Positions 25,961 through 33,741 of a DNA stretch of 64,000 nucleotides are shown here, in pieces; within the stretch, counting starts at the first letter, position 1, and each line of letters opens with the position of its first letter. Both the position numbers and the translations under genes were made by a program. Where the stretch lies: assembly GCF_003097515.1 (NCBI RefSeq), contig NZ_CP029188.1:4165001-4229000 (forward strand), read 5' to 3'. The notes below the pieces were generated by a model. That model saw only the letters and a list, made by a program, of their open reading frames with translations. It had not been told where the DNA came from and searched no databases. Origin of the DNA: Streptomyces tirandamycinicus (lineage in GTDB: Bacteria > Actinomycetota > Actinomycetes > Streptomycetales > Streptomycetaceae).

Positions 25961-27412
25961 TCACAGGGACAGCCGGCGGGACAGGTCGGACACGAACACT
26001 CCGCGCGGGTCGATCCGTGCGCGCAGCGCCCGGAACCGGTCGAGGCCGGGGTACATCACGGCCAGCAACTCCGGCCGCAGCCGCGAGTCCTTGGCCAGGT
26101 AGACGCGTCCGCCGGCGTCGGCCACCACCTGGTCGAGCCCGTCCAGGAACGGGCCGAGGCCGGGCAGTCCGGCCGGTACGTCCAGGGCGAGCGTCCAGCC
26201 GGGCATCGGGAACGAGAGCCAGCCCGGGTCGCCCTCGCCGAACCTCTTCAGCACGGCGAGGAACGACGGGCACTGCCGCCGGGCGACGCGCCGCACCACC
26301 TCGCGCAGTGCCTCCTCCCGCCCGTGGCCGACCACGAACTGGTACTGGACGAAGCCGCCGCGGCCGTACACGCGGTTCCAGTGGGGAACGCCGTCGAGGG
26401 GATGGAAGAAGGCCGGGATGCTCTGCAGCTGCTCCCGGCGTGCGCGGGGGGCGCGGCGGTACCAGAGTTCGTTGAAGACGGACACCGAGGCGCGGCCGAG
26501 CAGGCCTCCGGGGACGACGCCGGGCACCGGGGGAAGCTGCCGGGGACGGAACTCCAGCGGCCGGCGCCGTGCCCGTGGGGGGAGCGCGTCGAGCGGCGCG
26601 TGCTCCCCGCGGGTGAGCACCGCGCGGCCCGTCGCCGCGCCGCGTGCGAGCAGGTCGATCCACGCGACCGAGTAGCGGTAGCGGCCGTCGCCGGTGGTCA
26701 GACGGGCCATCAGGTCGTCCAGATCGGTGGCGCGTTCGGTGTCCACCGACATCAGCGACGTCCGGACCGGGTGCAGCCGGAGCGTGGCGGAGAGGACGAC
26801 GCCGGTCAGTCCCATGCCGCCGGTCGTCGCGTCGAAGAGCTCGGTGCCGGGGACCACCGTGCGCACCTCGCCGTCCGCGGTGAGCAGCTCCAGCGAGAGG
26901 ACGTGGCGGGAGAAGGAGCCCGACACATGGTGGTTCTTGCCGTGGATGTCGGCGCAGACGGCACCGCCCACCGTGACGTAGCGGGTCCCGGGCGTGACCG
27001 GCACGAACCAGCCGAGCGGCAGCAGCACCTCCATCAGCCGGTGGAGGCTGACCCCGGCGTCGCAGACCACGACGCCGCCTTCGGCGTCGATGGTGCGGAT
27101 CCGGTCCAGGCCGGTCATGTCGAGGACCGCCCCGCCGGCGTTCTGCGCCGCGTCGCCGTAGGCCCGGCCCAGCCCGCGGGCGATGGCGCCCCGGCTGCCG
27201 CAGTGGTGCACGGCCGCCGCGGCCTCCTCGTGGGTACGGGGGCGGACCAGCAGCGCGGCGGAGGGTGCGGTGCGCCCCCAGCCGGTCACCGGCACCGGCA
27301 GGTCGTCGTCCAGGTCGGCGGGCGTCACGGGCATCGCGGGCACGGCGGGCGTCACGGGCACGCCCGGCGCGGTGTGCTCGGCGGGGGTGGCGGGGGCGCA
27401 CTCGGCAGACAT
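25961..27412 (-). CDS. dprE1: Decaprenylphospho-beta-D-ribofuranose 2-oxidase (DprE1-like)
   Basis: A 483-residue FAD-linked oxidase that would oxidise polyprenyl-phospho-ribose at C2, the first half of the epimerisation to the arabinofuranose donor. The FAD-binding part shows ARGLGRAYGDAAQNAGG (79-94), VTPGTRYVTVGGAV and ADIHGKNHHVSGSF, all close to DprE1. The C-terminal YLAKDSR and DPRGVFVSDLSRRL blocks also fit. The residue aligned with M. tuberculosis Cys387 appears to be Ala409 (PGWTLALDVP). ATG at 27412 is preferred; upstream residues lack family character. Divergent from the PAP2-ubiA operon, 151 bases away. Confidence 0.88.
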   Translation of the reverse strand: MSAECAPATPAEHTAPGVPVTPAVPAMPVTPADLDDDLPVPVTGWGRTAPSAALLVRPRTHEEAAAAVHHCGSRGAIARGLGRAYGDAAQNAGGAVLDMTGLDRIRTIDAEGGVVVCDAGVSLHRLMEVLLPLGWFVPVTPGTRYVTVGGAVCADIHGKNHHVSGSFSRHVLSLELLTADGEVRTVVPGTELFDATTGGMGLTGVVLSATLRLHPVRTSLMSVDTERATDLDDLMARLTTGDGRYRYSVAWIDLLARGAATGRAVLTRGEHAPLDALPPRARRRPLEFRPRQLPPVPGVVPGGLLGRASVSVFNELWYRRAPRARREQLQSIPAFFHPLDGVPHWNRVYGRGGFVQYQFVVGHGREEALREVVRRVARRQCPSFLAVLKRFGEGDPGWLSFPMPGWTLALDVPAGLPGLGPFLDGLDQVVADAGGRVYLAKDSRLRPELLAVMYPGLDRFRALRARIDPRGVFVSDLSRRLSL

Positions 27413-27563
27413 GCGCGCGACGGTATCGCCCTCTATAGGCGATCTGCGTTCAATATCCCTGACTCGCCGAAATGGGTGATTAAAGGGGTGTCCCACCATA
27501 TGATCGCGCATTTCGGCCTCGCGTTGAGAAGAGTCGCCTCTGGTTCATCGAAAGGGGCGGCTG

Positions 27564-28370
27564 ATGCGCGATGCCGACAGGACACCCCGGCCGAACCGGC
27601 CGAACCGGCCGAACTGGCGGGACGACCGTCCGAGCCGGCGGGATCGCCACGACCCGTCGGACCCGTCGGACCCGTCGGACCCGTCGGACCCGACGGACCC
27701 GTCGGTCCCGTTCGACCCGTTCGACCCGTACGGCGGGAACCGGGGACGGGGCCGGTCCGGCTGGACCGCCGCCGAGCGGCGCCTGCTGGCCGTGATGCGC
27801 GGCTGCGGCGACGACCCCCGGGTGGCGGCGGCCGCTCGCGCGCTCTCGCACGGCGGCGAGCACGCCGCCCTCTGGCTCGCGGCGGGCCTGCTCTGCGCGG
27901 CGGCGGACCGCGAGCGCCGGTCCGGCTGGCTGCGCGGCACCGCGCTGGTCGCCGCCGCCCATCTGGCCAGCGTGGCGGTCAAACAGGTGGTGCGCCGCCC
28001 CCGGCCCCTGCTGCCCGCGGGCGAACCGCTGGTCCGCACCGCGGGACGGCACTCCTTCCCCAGCTCGCACGCCGCCTCGGCCGCTGCCGCGGCCGTGACC
28101 TTCGGGGTGCTGCGTCCGGCGGGCCGCGCGGTGGTCCGGCCGCTCGCCGCCGCCATGTGCGTCTCCCGCCTGGTCGCCGGGGTGCACTACCCCACCGACG
28201 TGGCGGCGGGGGCGCTGCTCGGCGGACTGCTGGCACACGGCGGAACGCCCTGGCTCTCCGGCTGCGTACGTCCGTCCGTCGGCGTACGTCCGTCCGGCGA
28301 GGGAAGCCCGTCCGGCCGGGGACGCCCGTCCGCCCCGGGGCGTCCGTCCGGCGGGGGACGCCGTGTCTGA
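27564..28370 (+). CDS. PAP2-family phosphatase (Rv3807c-like)
   Basis: 268 residues. The three PAP2 motifs are visible: KQVVRRPRP, the PSSHA segment and SRLVAGVHYPTD, with membrane helices between them. The N-terminal 65 residues are disordered and include four DPS repeats encoded by a 9-base tandem repeat; the C-terminal 40 residues are Arg/Ser/Gly/Pro-rich. In mycobacteria the equivalent neighbour of ubiA is assigned to removing the 5-phosphate from polyprenyl-phospho-5-phosphoribose. The same role is inferred here. It overlaps the ubiA start by 8 bases. Confidence 0.85.
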   Translation: MRDADRTPRPNRPNRPNWRDDRPSRRDRHDPSDPSDPSDPSDPTDPSVPFDPFDPYGGNRGRGRSGWTAAERRLLAVMRGCGDDPRVAAAARALSHGGEHAALWLAAGLLCAAADRERRSGWLRGTALVAAAHLASVAVKQVVRRPRPLLPAGEPLVRTAGRHSFPSSHAASAAAAAVTFGVLRPAGRAVVRPLAAAMCVSRLVAGVHYPTDVAAGALLGGLLAHGGTPWLSGCVRPSVGVRPSGEGSPSGRGRPSAPGRPSGGGRRV

Positions 28371-29334
28371 GCGCAGCACCGCGCTGCTGGAGCAGCCGGG
28401 AGAGCCCGGACGGCTGCCGCCGTCCGGCGGGGGCGCCCGGGCGCGCCGGCGTCTGAGCCTGCCGATCGGCCTGGTCAGGACCGCCAGACCACGCCAGTGG
28501 ATCAAGAACGTGCTGGTCGGGGCGGCACCCGCCGCGGCCGGTGAGCTGGTGTCCCGGCAGACCGCCCTCCAACTCGCCCTCGTCTTCATGCTGTTCACCG
28601 CCGCCGCGTCCGCCGTGTACCTGATCAACGACGCGCTGGACGCGGAAGCCGACCGCGCACACCCCCTGAAGCGCCTGCGCCCGGTCGCCCGCGGGGACGT
28701 GCCGGTGCCCGTCGCCTGCACCGCCGGGGTGCTGCTCGCCGCCGCGTCCACCGCCTCGGCGGCCGTCCTGTGCAACGCCATGACGGCCGTGCTGCTGACG
28801 GCGTACGTGGTGATGCAGATCGCCTACTGCGTCCGCCTCAAGCACGTCCTCGTGGTCGATCTCGCCATCGTCACCACGGGGTTCCTGATGCGCGCCGTGG
28901 TCGGCGGGGTGGCGCTGTCCATTCCGCTCTCCCGCTGGTTCCTGATCACCACCGGCTTCGGGGCGCTGTTCATGGTGGCCGCCAAGCGCTACTCGGAGGC
29001 CGTCGAGACGGAGGGCTCCGACGGTGCGACCCGGGCCCTGCTCACCTCGTACACGACCGGCTACCTCCGGTTCGTGTGGCAGCTCGCGGCCGGCGCGGCG
29101 GTCCTCGGCTACTGCCTCTGGGCGCTGGAGAGCGGCGGGACCGCCGACGGTTCGCTGCTGCCGTGGCGCCAGCTCTCGATGATCGCCTTCATCCTGGCCG
29201 TACTGCGGTACGCGGTGTTCGCCGACCGGGGCGCCGCGGGCGCCCCCGAGGACGTCGTCCTGCGCGACCGGCCGCTCGCCGTCATCGGCCTGGCCTGGCT
29301 GGCGATCTACGCGATGGCGGTCGCGGACCTGTGA
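28363..29334 (+). CDS. UbiA-family prenyltransferase (decaprenyl-phosphate phosphoribosyltransferase-like)
   Basis: A 323-residue membrane enzyme of the UbiA superfamily. RPRQWIKNVLVGAAP and the metal-binding NDALDAEAD (followed by RAHPLKRLRPVARG) are the standard first motif; KRYSEAVETEG resembles the second region of the Rv3806c branch. That branch transfers phosphoribose from PRPP to polyprenyl phosphate, the entry step to DPA. The start is GTG at 28363, inside the end of the PAP2 gene. Eight or nine membrane helices are likely. The alternative, a quinone prenyltransferase, is less likely given the neighbours. Confidence 0.88.
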   Translation: MSERSTALLEQPGEPGRLPPSGGGARARRRLSLPIGLVRTARPRQWIKNVLVGAAPAAAGELVSRQTALQLALVFMLFTAAASAVYLINDALDAEADRAHPLKRLRPVARGDVPVPVACTAGVLLAAASTASAAVLCNAMTAVLLTAYVVMQIAYCVRLKHVLVVDLAIVTTGFLMRAVVGGVALSIPLSRWFLITTGFGALFMVAAKRYSEAVETEGSDGATRALLTSYTTGYLRFVWQLAAGAAVLGYCLWALESGGTADGSLLPWRQLSMIAFILAVLRYAVFADRGAAGAPEDVVLRDRPLAVIGLAWLAIYAMAVADL

Positions 29335-29494
29335 CCGAGCCGCCGCACCGTCCGCCCGCCTTCCCCGCCCTGCCCGCCCTGCCCGGTCTGCTCGCCGGCA
29401 CCGGCTTGCCCGCCCTGCTCACCCTGCCCGGCGATCCGGGGACACGTGCGCCCGTCTTCGGATCAAGCGCGCCGACCGGGGGAAGGCGTACCCC

Positions 29495-30415
29495 ATGGAC
29501 TGGCTGACCCGGCTTCCCGCCATCGGACCGTACGTGCAGCGCCTGATGCGGACGCACGCATGGCGCTCGTACGAGACCCTCGAGGAGGTGCGCTGGACCC
29601 GGCTGGCCGCGGCGATCACATTCATCAGCTTCCTGGCGCTGTTCCCGCTGATCACCGTCGCCGCCGCGATCGGGGCCGCGCTGCTCAGCAAGCAGCAACT
29701 GAAGTCGCTCGAGGACAAGCTGACCGAACAGGTGCCGGGCATCTCCGACCAGCTCGACCTCGGAGCGCTGGTGGAGAACGCGGGCGCGGTCGGACTGATC
29801 GCCGGTGCGCTGCTGCTGCTCGCCGGTATCGGCTGGGTCGGCTCGCTGCGGGAGTGCCTGCGGGTCGTCTGGGGCCTCGACGACAAGGAGGGCGGCAACC
29901 CGGTCGCCCGCAAGGGCAAGGACGCGGTGATCCTGCTCGGCCTGGGGGGAGTGGGGCTGGCCTCGTCCGCCGCGTCGGCGCTCGGGTCCAGTGCCGTCGG
30001 CTGGACCGCGGACCGGATCGGTATCGACGGCGGCGGGGCGGGCGGTGTCCTGCTGCAGACCGCCGCCCTCGCCGTCGCCGTCGTCGCCGACTTCCTGATG
30101 CTGCTGTACGTCCTGACGCTGCTGCCCGGCGTCCATCCGCCGCGCCGCCGGCTGATCGTGGCGGCGCTGGTCGGGGCCGTCGGCTTCGAGTCGCTGAAAC
30201 TGCTGCTCAGCGGCTACATCTCCGGTGTGGCGGCGAACTCGATGTACGGCGCGTTCGGGGTGCCCGTCGCCCTGCTGCTGTGGATCAACTTCACCGCGAA
30301 GCTGCTGCTGTTCTGCGCCGCGTGGACGGCGACGGGCAGTGGCTCCGGCGCGGAGGAGCCGGTCAGCGACGCGGCCGGCGACGGGCCAGATCGGGCAGCG
30401 GCCACCGCCGGTTGA
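29495..30415 (+). CDS. YihY/BrkB-family membrane protein
   Basis: 306 residues with about six membrane helices. WTRLAAAITFISFLALFPLI and MYGAFGVPVALLLWINFTAKL are the conserved ends of the YihY/BrkB (RNase BN-like) family. Function is unknown in spite of the family's older RNase BN label. The gene starts 160 bases after ubiA, and its last 53 bases overlap the end of the convergent carboxypeptidase gene. The C-terminal tail is Gly/Ser/Ala-rich. Confidence 0.9.
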   Translation: MDWLTRLPAIGPYVQRLMRTHAWRSYETLEEVRWTRLAAAITFISFLALFPLITVAAAIGAALLSKQQLKSLEDKLTEQVPGISDQLDLGALVENAGAVGLIAGALLLLAGIGWVGSLRECLRVVWGLDDKEGGNPVARKGKDAVILLGLGGVGLASSAASALGSSAVGWTADRIGIDGGGAGGVLLQTAALAVAVVADFLMLLYVLTLLPGVHPPRRRLIVAALVGAVGFESLKLLLSGYISGVAANSMYGAFGVPVALLLWINFTAKLLLFCAAWTATGSGSGAEEPVSDAAGDGPDRAAATAG

Positions 30416-31688
30416 CCAGGAACCCGGCCACCGCGAGCAGCACCAGCGCGACGATGGCCACCGAGACCGCCACGCCCGCGCCGGTGGTCCCGCCCCGGCT
30501 CGCGGCGGACGCCTCGTCCGGGCCGTACCGCTCCTCGCCGTCCCGGCCGTCCCGGCCGTCCTTCCCGCCTGTCTCGCCACCTGAGGCGGGCCCGTCGGAG
30601 TCGCCCGTCGCGGCACCGCCCGAGTCGCCGGAGCCGCCGGAGTCGCCGGACGAGCCCGTGTCCGCCGACCTGGGGGGCACCAGCTCGCCGACCGGCTCCA
30701 CCTTCCCGGCCGCCGCGAAGCCCCAGTCGAGCAGGCGCGCGGTCTCCTTGTAGACCGCGTGGCCCTCCTTCGACGCCGGGTTCATCACGGTGACCAGCAG
30801 CACCTTGCCGTCGCGCTCCGCCACACCGGTGAAGGTGGAGCCGGCGAGCGTGGTGGTGCCGTTCTTCACCCCCGCCATGCCCTGGTAGGGGGCGACGCCG
30901 AAGTCGCCGGTGAGCAGCCGGTTGGTGTTCTGGATCTGGAACGACTCGCGCTTCTTGCCGGGCTTCTGCTCGCCGGGGAACTGCGCGCGGGCGGTCGCGC
31001 AGTACTCCCGGAAGTCCTTCTTCTGCAGACCGCTCCGGGCGATCAGGGTCAGGTCGTACGCGCTCGACACCTGGCCCTTCTCGTCGTACCCGTCCGGCGT
31101 GACGACCCGGGTGTCGAGGGCCTGCAGCTCCTCCGCGTGCTCCTGCATCTCCTGAACGGTCCGCGGGATGCCGCCGTTCATCTCGGACAGCACATGGACC
31201 GCGTCGTTCCCCGAGCGGAGGAACACCCCGAGCCACAGGTCGTGGACGGAGTAGGTCTGGTTCTCCTTGATGCCGACGAGGCTGCTGCCCACGCCGACCC
31301 CGGCGAGTTCGTCGCGGGTGACCGTGTGCTGCTGGTCCTTGGACAGCTTGGGCAGCACCGTGTCCGCGAAGAGCATCTTCAGCGTGGAGGCGGGAGGCAG
31401 CCGCCAGTGCGCGTTGTGCGCGGCCAGCACCTCACCGCTCTCGGCGTCCGCGACGATCCAGGAACGGCCCGTCACCTCCTTGGGGAGGACGGGGGCGCCC
31501 GCCGCCAGCCTGACCTGGGTGCCGGGCCTGCCGAGCTGCGCGCCGCCGACGGTGGACATCACCGCCGGGGGCTTGGGGGCCTTCTCGTCCTTCGTGCCGG
31601 CCTTGGCCGCGGCGGTCGCGGGTGCGGCGGTGAGCGCGGGCAGCAACGCGACGGCGACCGCCCATGCGGTTTTCCTCAAAGCAGACAC
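30363..31688 (-). CDS. D-alanyl-D-alanine carboxypeptidase (penicillin-binding protein)
   Basis: A 441-residue secreted, membrane-anchored DD-carboxypeptidase that trims peptidoglycan stem peptides. A signal peptide (MSALRKTAWAVAVALLPALT) is followed by a disordered linker. The active-site triads are Ser101-Thr-Leu-Lys104 in PPASTLKML and Ser159-Gly-Asn161 in LRSGNDAV; the third box reads VKNGTT where KTG is usual. A Gly/Ser/Asp-rich linker precedes a C-terminal helix (GVAVSVAIVALVLLAVAGFLV) with a basic end, placing the enzyme outside and anchored. The GTG at 31688 was chosen because the signal peptide begins there. Confidence 0.9.
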   Translation of the reverse strand: MSALRKTAWAVAVALLPALTAAPATAAAKAGTKDEKAPKPPAVMSTVGGAQLGRPGTQVRLAAGAPVLPKEVTGRSWIVADAESGEVLAAHNAHWRLPPASTLKMLFADTVLPKLSKDQQHTVTRDELAGVGVGSSLVGIKENQTYSVHDLWLGVFLRSGNDAVHVLSEMNGGIPRTVQEMQEHAEELQALDTRVVTPDGYDEKGQVSSAYDLTLIARSGLQKKDFREYCATARAQFPGEQKPGKKRESFQIQNTNRLLTGDFGVAPYQGMAGVKNGTTTLAGSTFTGVAERDGKVLLVTVMNPASKEGHAVYKETARLLDWGFAAAGKVEPVGELVPPRSADTGSSGDSGGSGDSGGAATGDSDGPASGGETGGKDGRDGRDGEERYGPDEASAASRGGTTGAGVAVSVAIVALVLLAVAGFLVNRRWPLPDLARRRPRR

Positions 31689-31800
31689 GGACGAGAACGT
31701 ACAGGGACCCGACGGCGGGTCCGACACCGGCCGGGTGACCCGCCGCGAGCTCCGCCGGTACAGCCCAGCCCGGCCCACGACGAAACCGCCTGCCCCGGAA

Positions 31801-31860
31801 CGGGCCGACGTGGAGCCGCCGGCCTCGGAACGGGCCGACGTGGAGCCGCCGGCCTCGGAA
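31801..31860. repeat. Exact 30-bp tandem duplication
   Basis: Two identical 30-base units (each beginning CGGGCCGACGTGGAGCC) at 31801-31830 and 31831-31860 sit in the 280-base gap between the divergent carboxypeptidase and SCO4848-like genes. The unit length is a multiple of three, but no supported gene includes it. Confidence 0.85.
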
Positions 31861-31968
31861 CCGCCCGCCTCGGAAGCGGCGGGCGCGGAACCGGCGGGCG
31901 CGGACGCCGCGTGCGGCACCACCCGACCCCGCCGCTCCGGGGAAGGGGACTGCGGCGATACTGAGTCC

Positions 31969-32214
31969 ATGAAGCTCAGCCGCCCGGTCTCCTGGTTCCT
32001 GCTCGCGTTCGGGGTGTGGAGCTGGGTCATCTGGGTCACTTTCGTGAGGAACCTGTGGCAGGACGCCAGCGGGCTCGCCTTCGACGACGCCGGTGACCCC
32101 ACCGCGTACTTCTGGGTCCATCTGCTGCTCGCCGTTACGTCCTTGCTCCTGGGGACGGTGATCGGCGCGATCGGGTTGCGTGGCGTACGCGCACTGCGCC
32201 GCGACCACGAATAG
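31969..32214 (+). CDS. SCO4848-family small membrane protein
   Basis: 81 residues with two membrane helices: WFLLAFGVWSWVIWVTFV and FWVHLLLAVTSLLLGTVIGAIG. It ends in a basic RGVRALRRDHE tail. Identified from context and sequence as the family named after S. coelicolor SCO4848, which I recall lies between a D-Ala carboxypeptidase and a metallophosphoesterase just as here. The metallophosphoesterase starts 12 bases later, so they are probably co-transcribed. Function is unknown. Confidence 0.82.
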   Translation: MKLSRPVSWFLLAFGVWSWVIWVTFVRNLWQDASGLAFDDAGDPTAYFWVHLLLAVTSLLLGTVIGAIGLRGVRALRRDHE

Positions 32215-32226
32215 GGGAACGCTGCC

Positions 32227-33660
32227 GTGCTGGTCGTGCTGCTTGTGATCGCTGTCGTCGTCACCCTGCTGGTGGCGGTGCACTGGTACGTATGGCGGCG
32301 CCTGGTCCGCGACACGACGGCCGGGCCCGGTGCGGCCCGCCGCGCGGGTACGGCCGCCGTGATCGTGCTGCCGCTGTTCACCGTCGGCGCGTTCACCGCC
32401 GGCCGGGCCGACGCCCCCTTCTGGCTCAAGCAGACCTTCGCGTGGCCCGGCTACCTCTGGCTCGCCACGCTGCTGTACCTGACGCTCGCCCTGGTCGCGG
32501 GCGAGGCGGTGCGCCCCCTCCTGCGCCGCGCCCTGGACCGCCGGGCGGCCCGCCGCCCGGCGGCTCCCGGGGTCCCGCTCGCGACGGCGGACGCGGTCCC
32601 GGTCTCCTCCGCCGGTTGCCCGGCGGCCGCGCGGCCGGACGCGCCCGAACCTCCAGAGTCGCCAGAATCGCCCGAATCAGGTCAGGGCGCCACGGCGACC
32701 GCGCTCGCCGCACCGGCCGGGGAGACCCCCGGCGCCGCCGACGGCCCCGGCGGGCCGGCCCCCGACGCGCCCGGTGCCCCCGGCACCCCCGTGCCGGCCG
32801 CCTCGCCGGAGGGCGGCGGACGCCCCGCGGGCGGCATGTCGCGCAGGCTGTTCGTCGCACGGGTCGTCGGCGGGGCGGCCGCGGCCGCGGCCGCGGGGAC
32901 CGTGGGCTACGGGACGTACGGCGTCCTCCGCGGACCGAGCGTCAAGCGGGTCACCGTGCCGCTCGCGAAGCTCGCACGCGGCGCGCACGGCTACCGGATC
33001 GCGGTCGTCAGCGACATCCACATCGGACCCGTCCTGGGCCGCGCCCACACCCAGCGGATCGTCGACGCGATCAACGCCACCCAGCCCGACCTCGTCGCGG
33101 TCGTCGGCGACCTCGTCGACGGCAGCGTCGCGGACCTCGGCAGCGCCGCCGAACCCCTCGCCCGGCTCCGCGCGCGCGACGGCTCGTTCTTCGTCACCGG
33201 CAACCACGAGTACTTCTCCGGGGCCGACGCCTGGGTCGACCATGTGCGCGAGCTCGGTCTGACCCCGCTGCGCAACCACCGCGTGGAGATCGGCGGCTTC
33301 GACCTCGCCGGGGTCGACGACGTGGCGGGTGAGCGCGAGGGGCAGGGACCGGACTTCGCACGGGCACTCGGCGACCGCGACCGGGCCCGCGCCGCCGTGC
33401 TCCTCGCCCACCAGCCGGTCGTCATCCACGAGGCCGTGCGCCACGGAGTGGACCTCCAGCTGTCCGGCCACACCCACGGCGGTCAGCTCTGGCCCGCCAA
33501 CTACCTCGCGGAGATGGCCAATCCGACCCTCGCTGGCCTGGAGCGGTACGGCGACACCCAGCTCTACGTCTCGCGCGGCGCCGGGGCCTGGGGCCCGCCG
33601 GTGCGGGTCGGTGCCCCGTCCGACATCACCGTGGTGGAACTCGCCTCCCGGGAAACCTGA
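32227..33660 (+). CDS. Membrane metallophosphoesterase
   Basis: 477 residues. The N-terminus has three membrane helices (to about residue 95), then a Pro/Ala-rich linker (about 105-205), then a twin-arginine-like hydrophobic segment (MSRRLFVARVVGGAAAAAAAG), then the catalytic domain. The domain shows DIHIG, GDLVDG, GNHEY, AHQPV and GHTHGGQ, the five metal-binding blocks of calcineurin-type phosphoesterases. The phosphatase domain therefore probably faces outside, like YkuE-type enzymes on lipids. The start is GTG at 32227. The substrate is unknown. Confidence 0.9.
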   Translation: MLVVLLVIAVVVTLLVAVHWYVWRRLVRDTTAGPGAARRAGTAAVIVLPLFTVGAFTAGRADAPFWLKQTFAWPGYLWLATLLYLTLALVAGEAVRPLLRRALDRRAARRPAAPGVPLATADAVPVSSAGCPAAARPDAPEPPESPESPESGQGATATALAAPAGETPGAADGPGGPAPDAPGAPGTPVPAASPEGGGRPAGGMSRRLFVARVVGGAAAAAAAGTVGYGTYGVLRGPSVKRVTVPLAKLARGAHGYRIAVVSDIHIGPVLGRAHTQRIVDAINATQPDLVAVVGDLVDGSVADLGSAAEPLARLRARDGSFFVTGNHEYFSGADAWVDHVRELGLTPLRNHRVEIGGFDLAGVDDVAGEREGQGPDFARALGDRDRARAAVLLAHQPVVIHEAVRHGVDLQLSGHTHGGQLWPANYLAEMANPTLAGLERYGDTQLYVSRGAGAWGPPVRVGAPSDITVVELASRET

Positions 33661-33741
33661 TGGTAACCGGGAGTTGAGGGGATTCCCCTTCGGCCGTGCA
33701 CCCCGTGTGATTGGCTGACCGCATCGCGAACAGGGGTGCGC

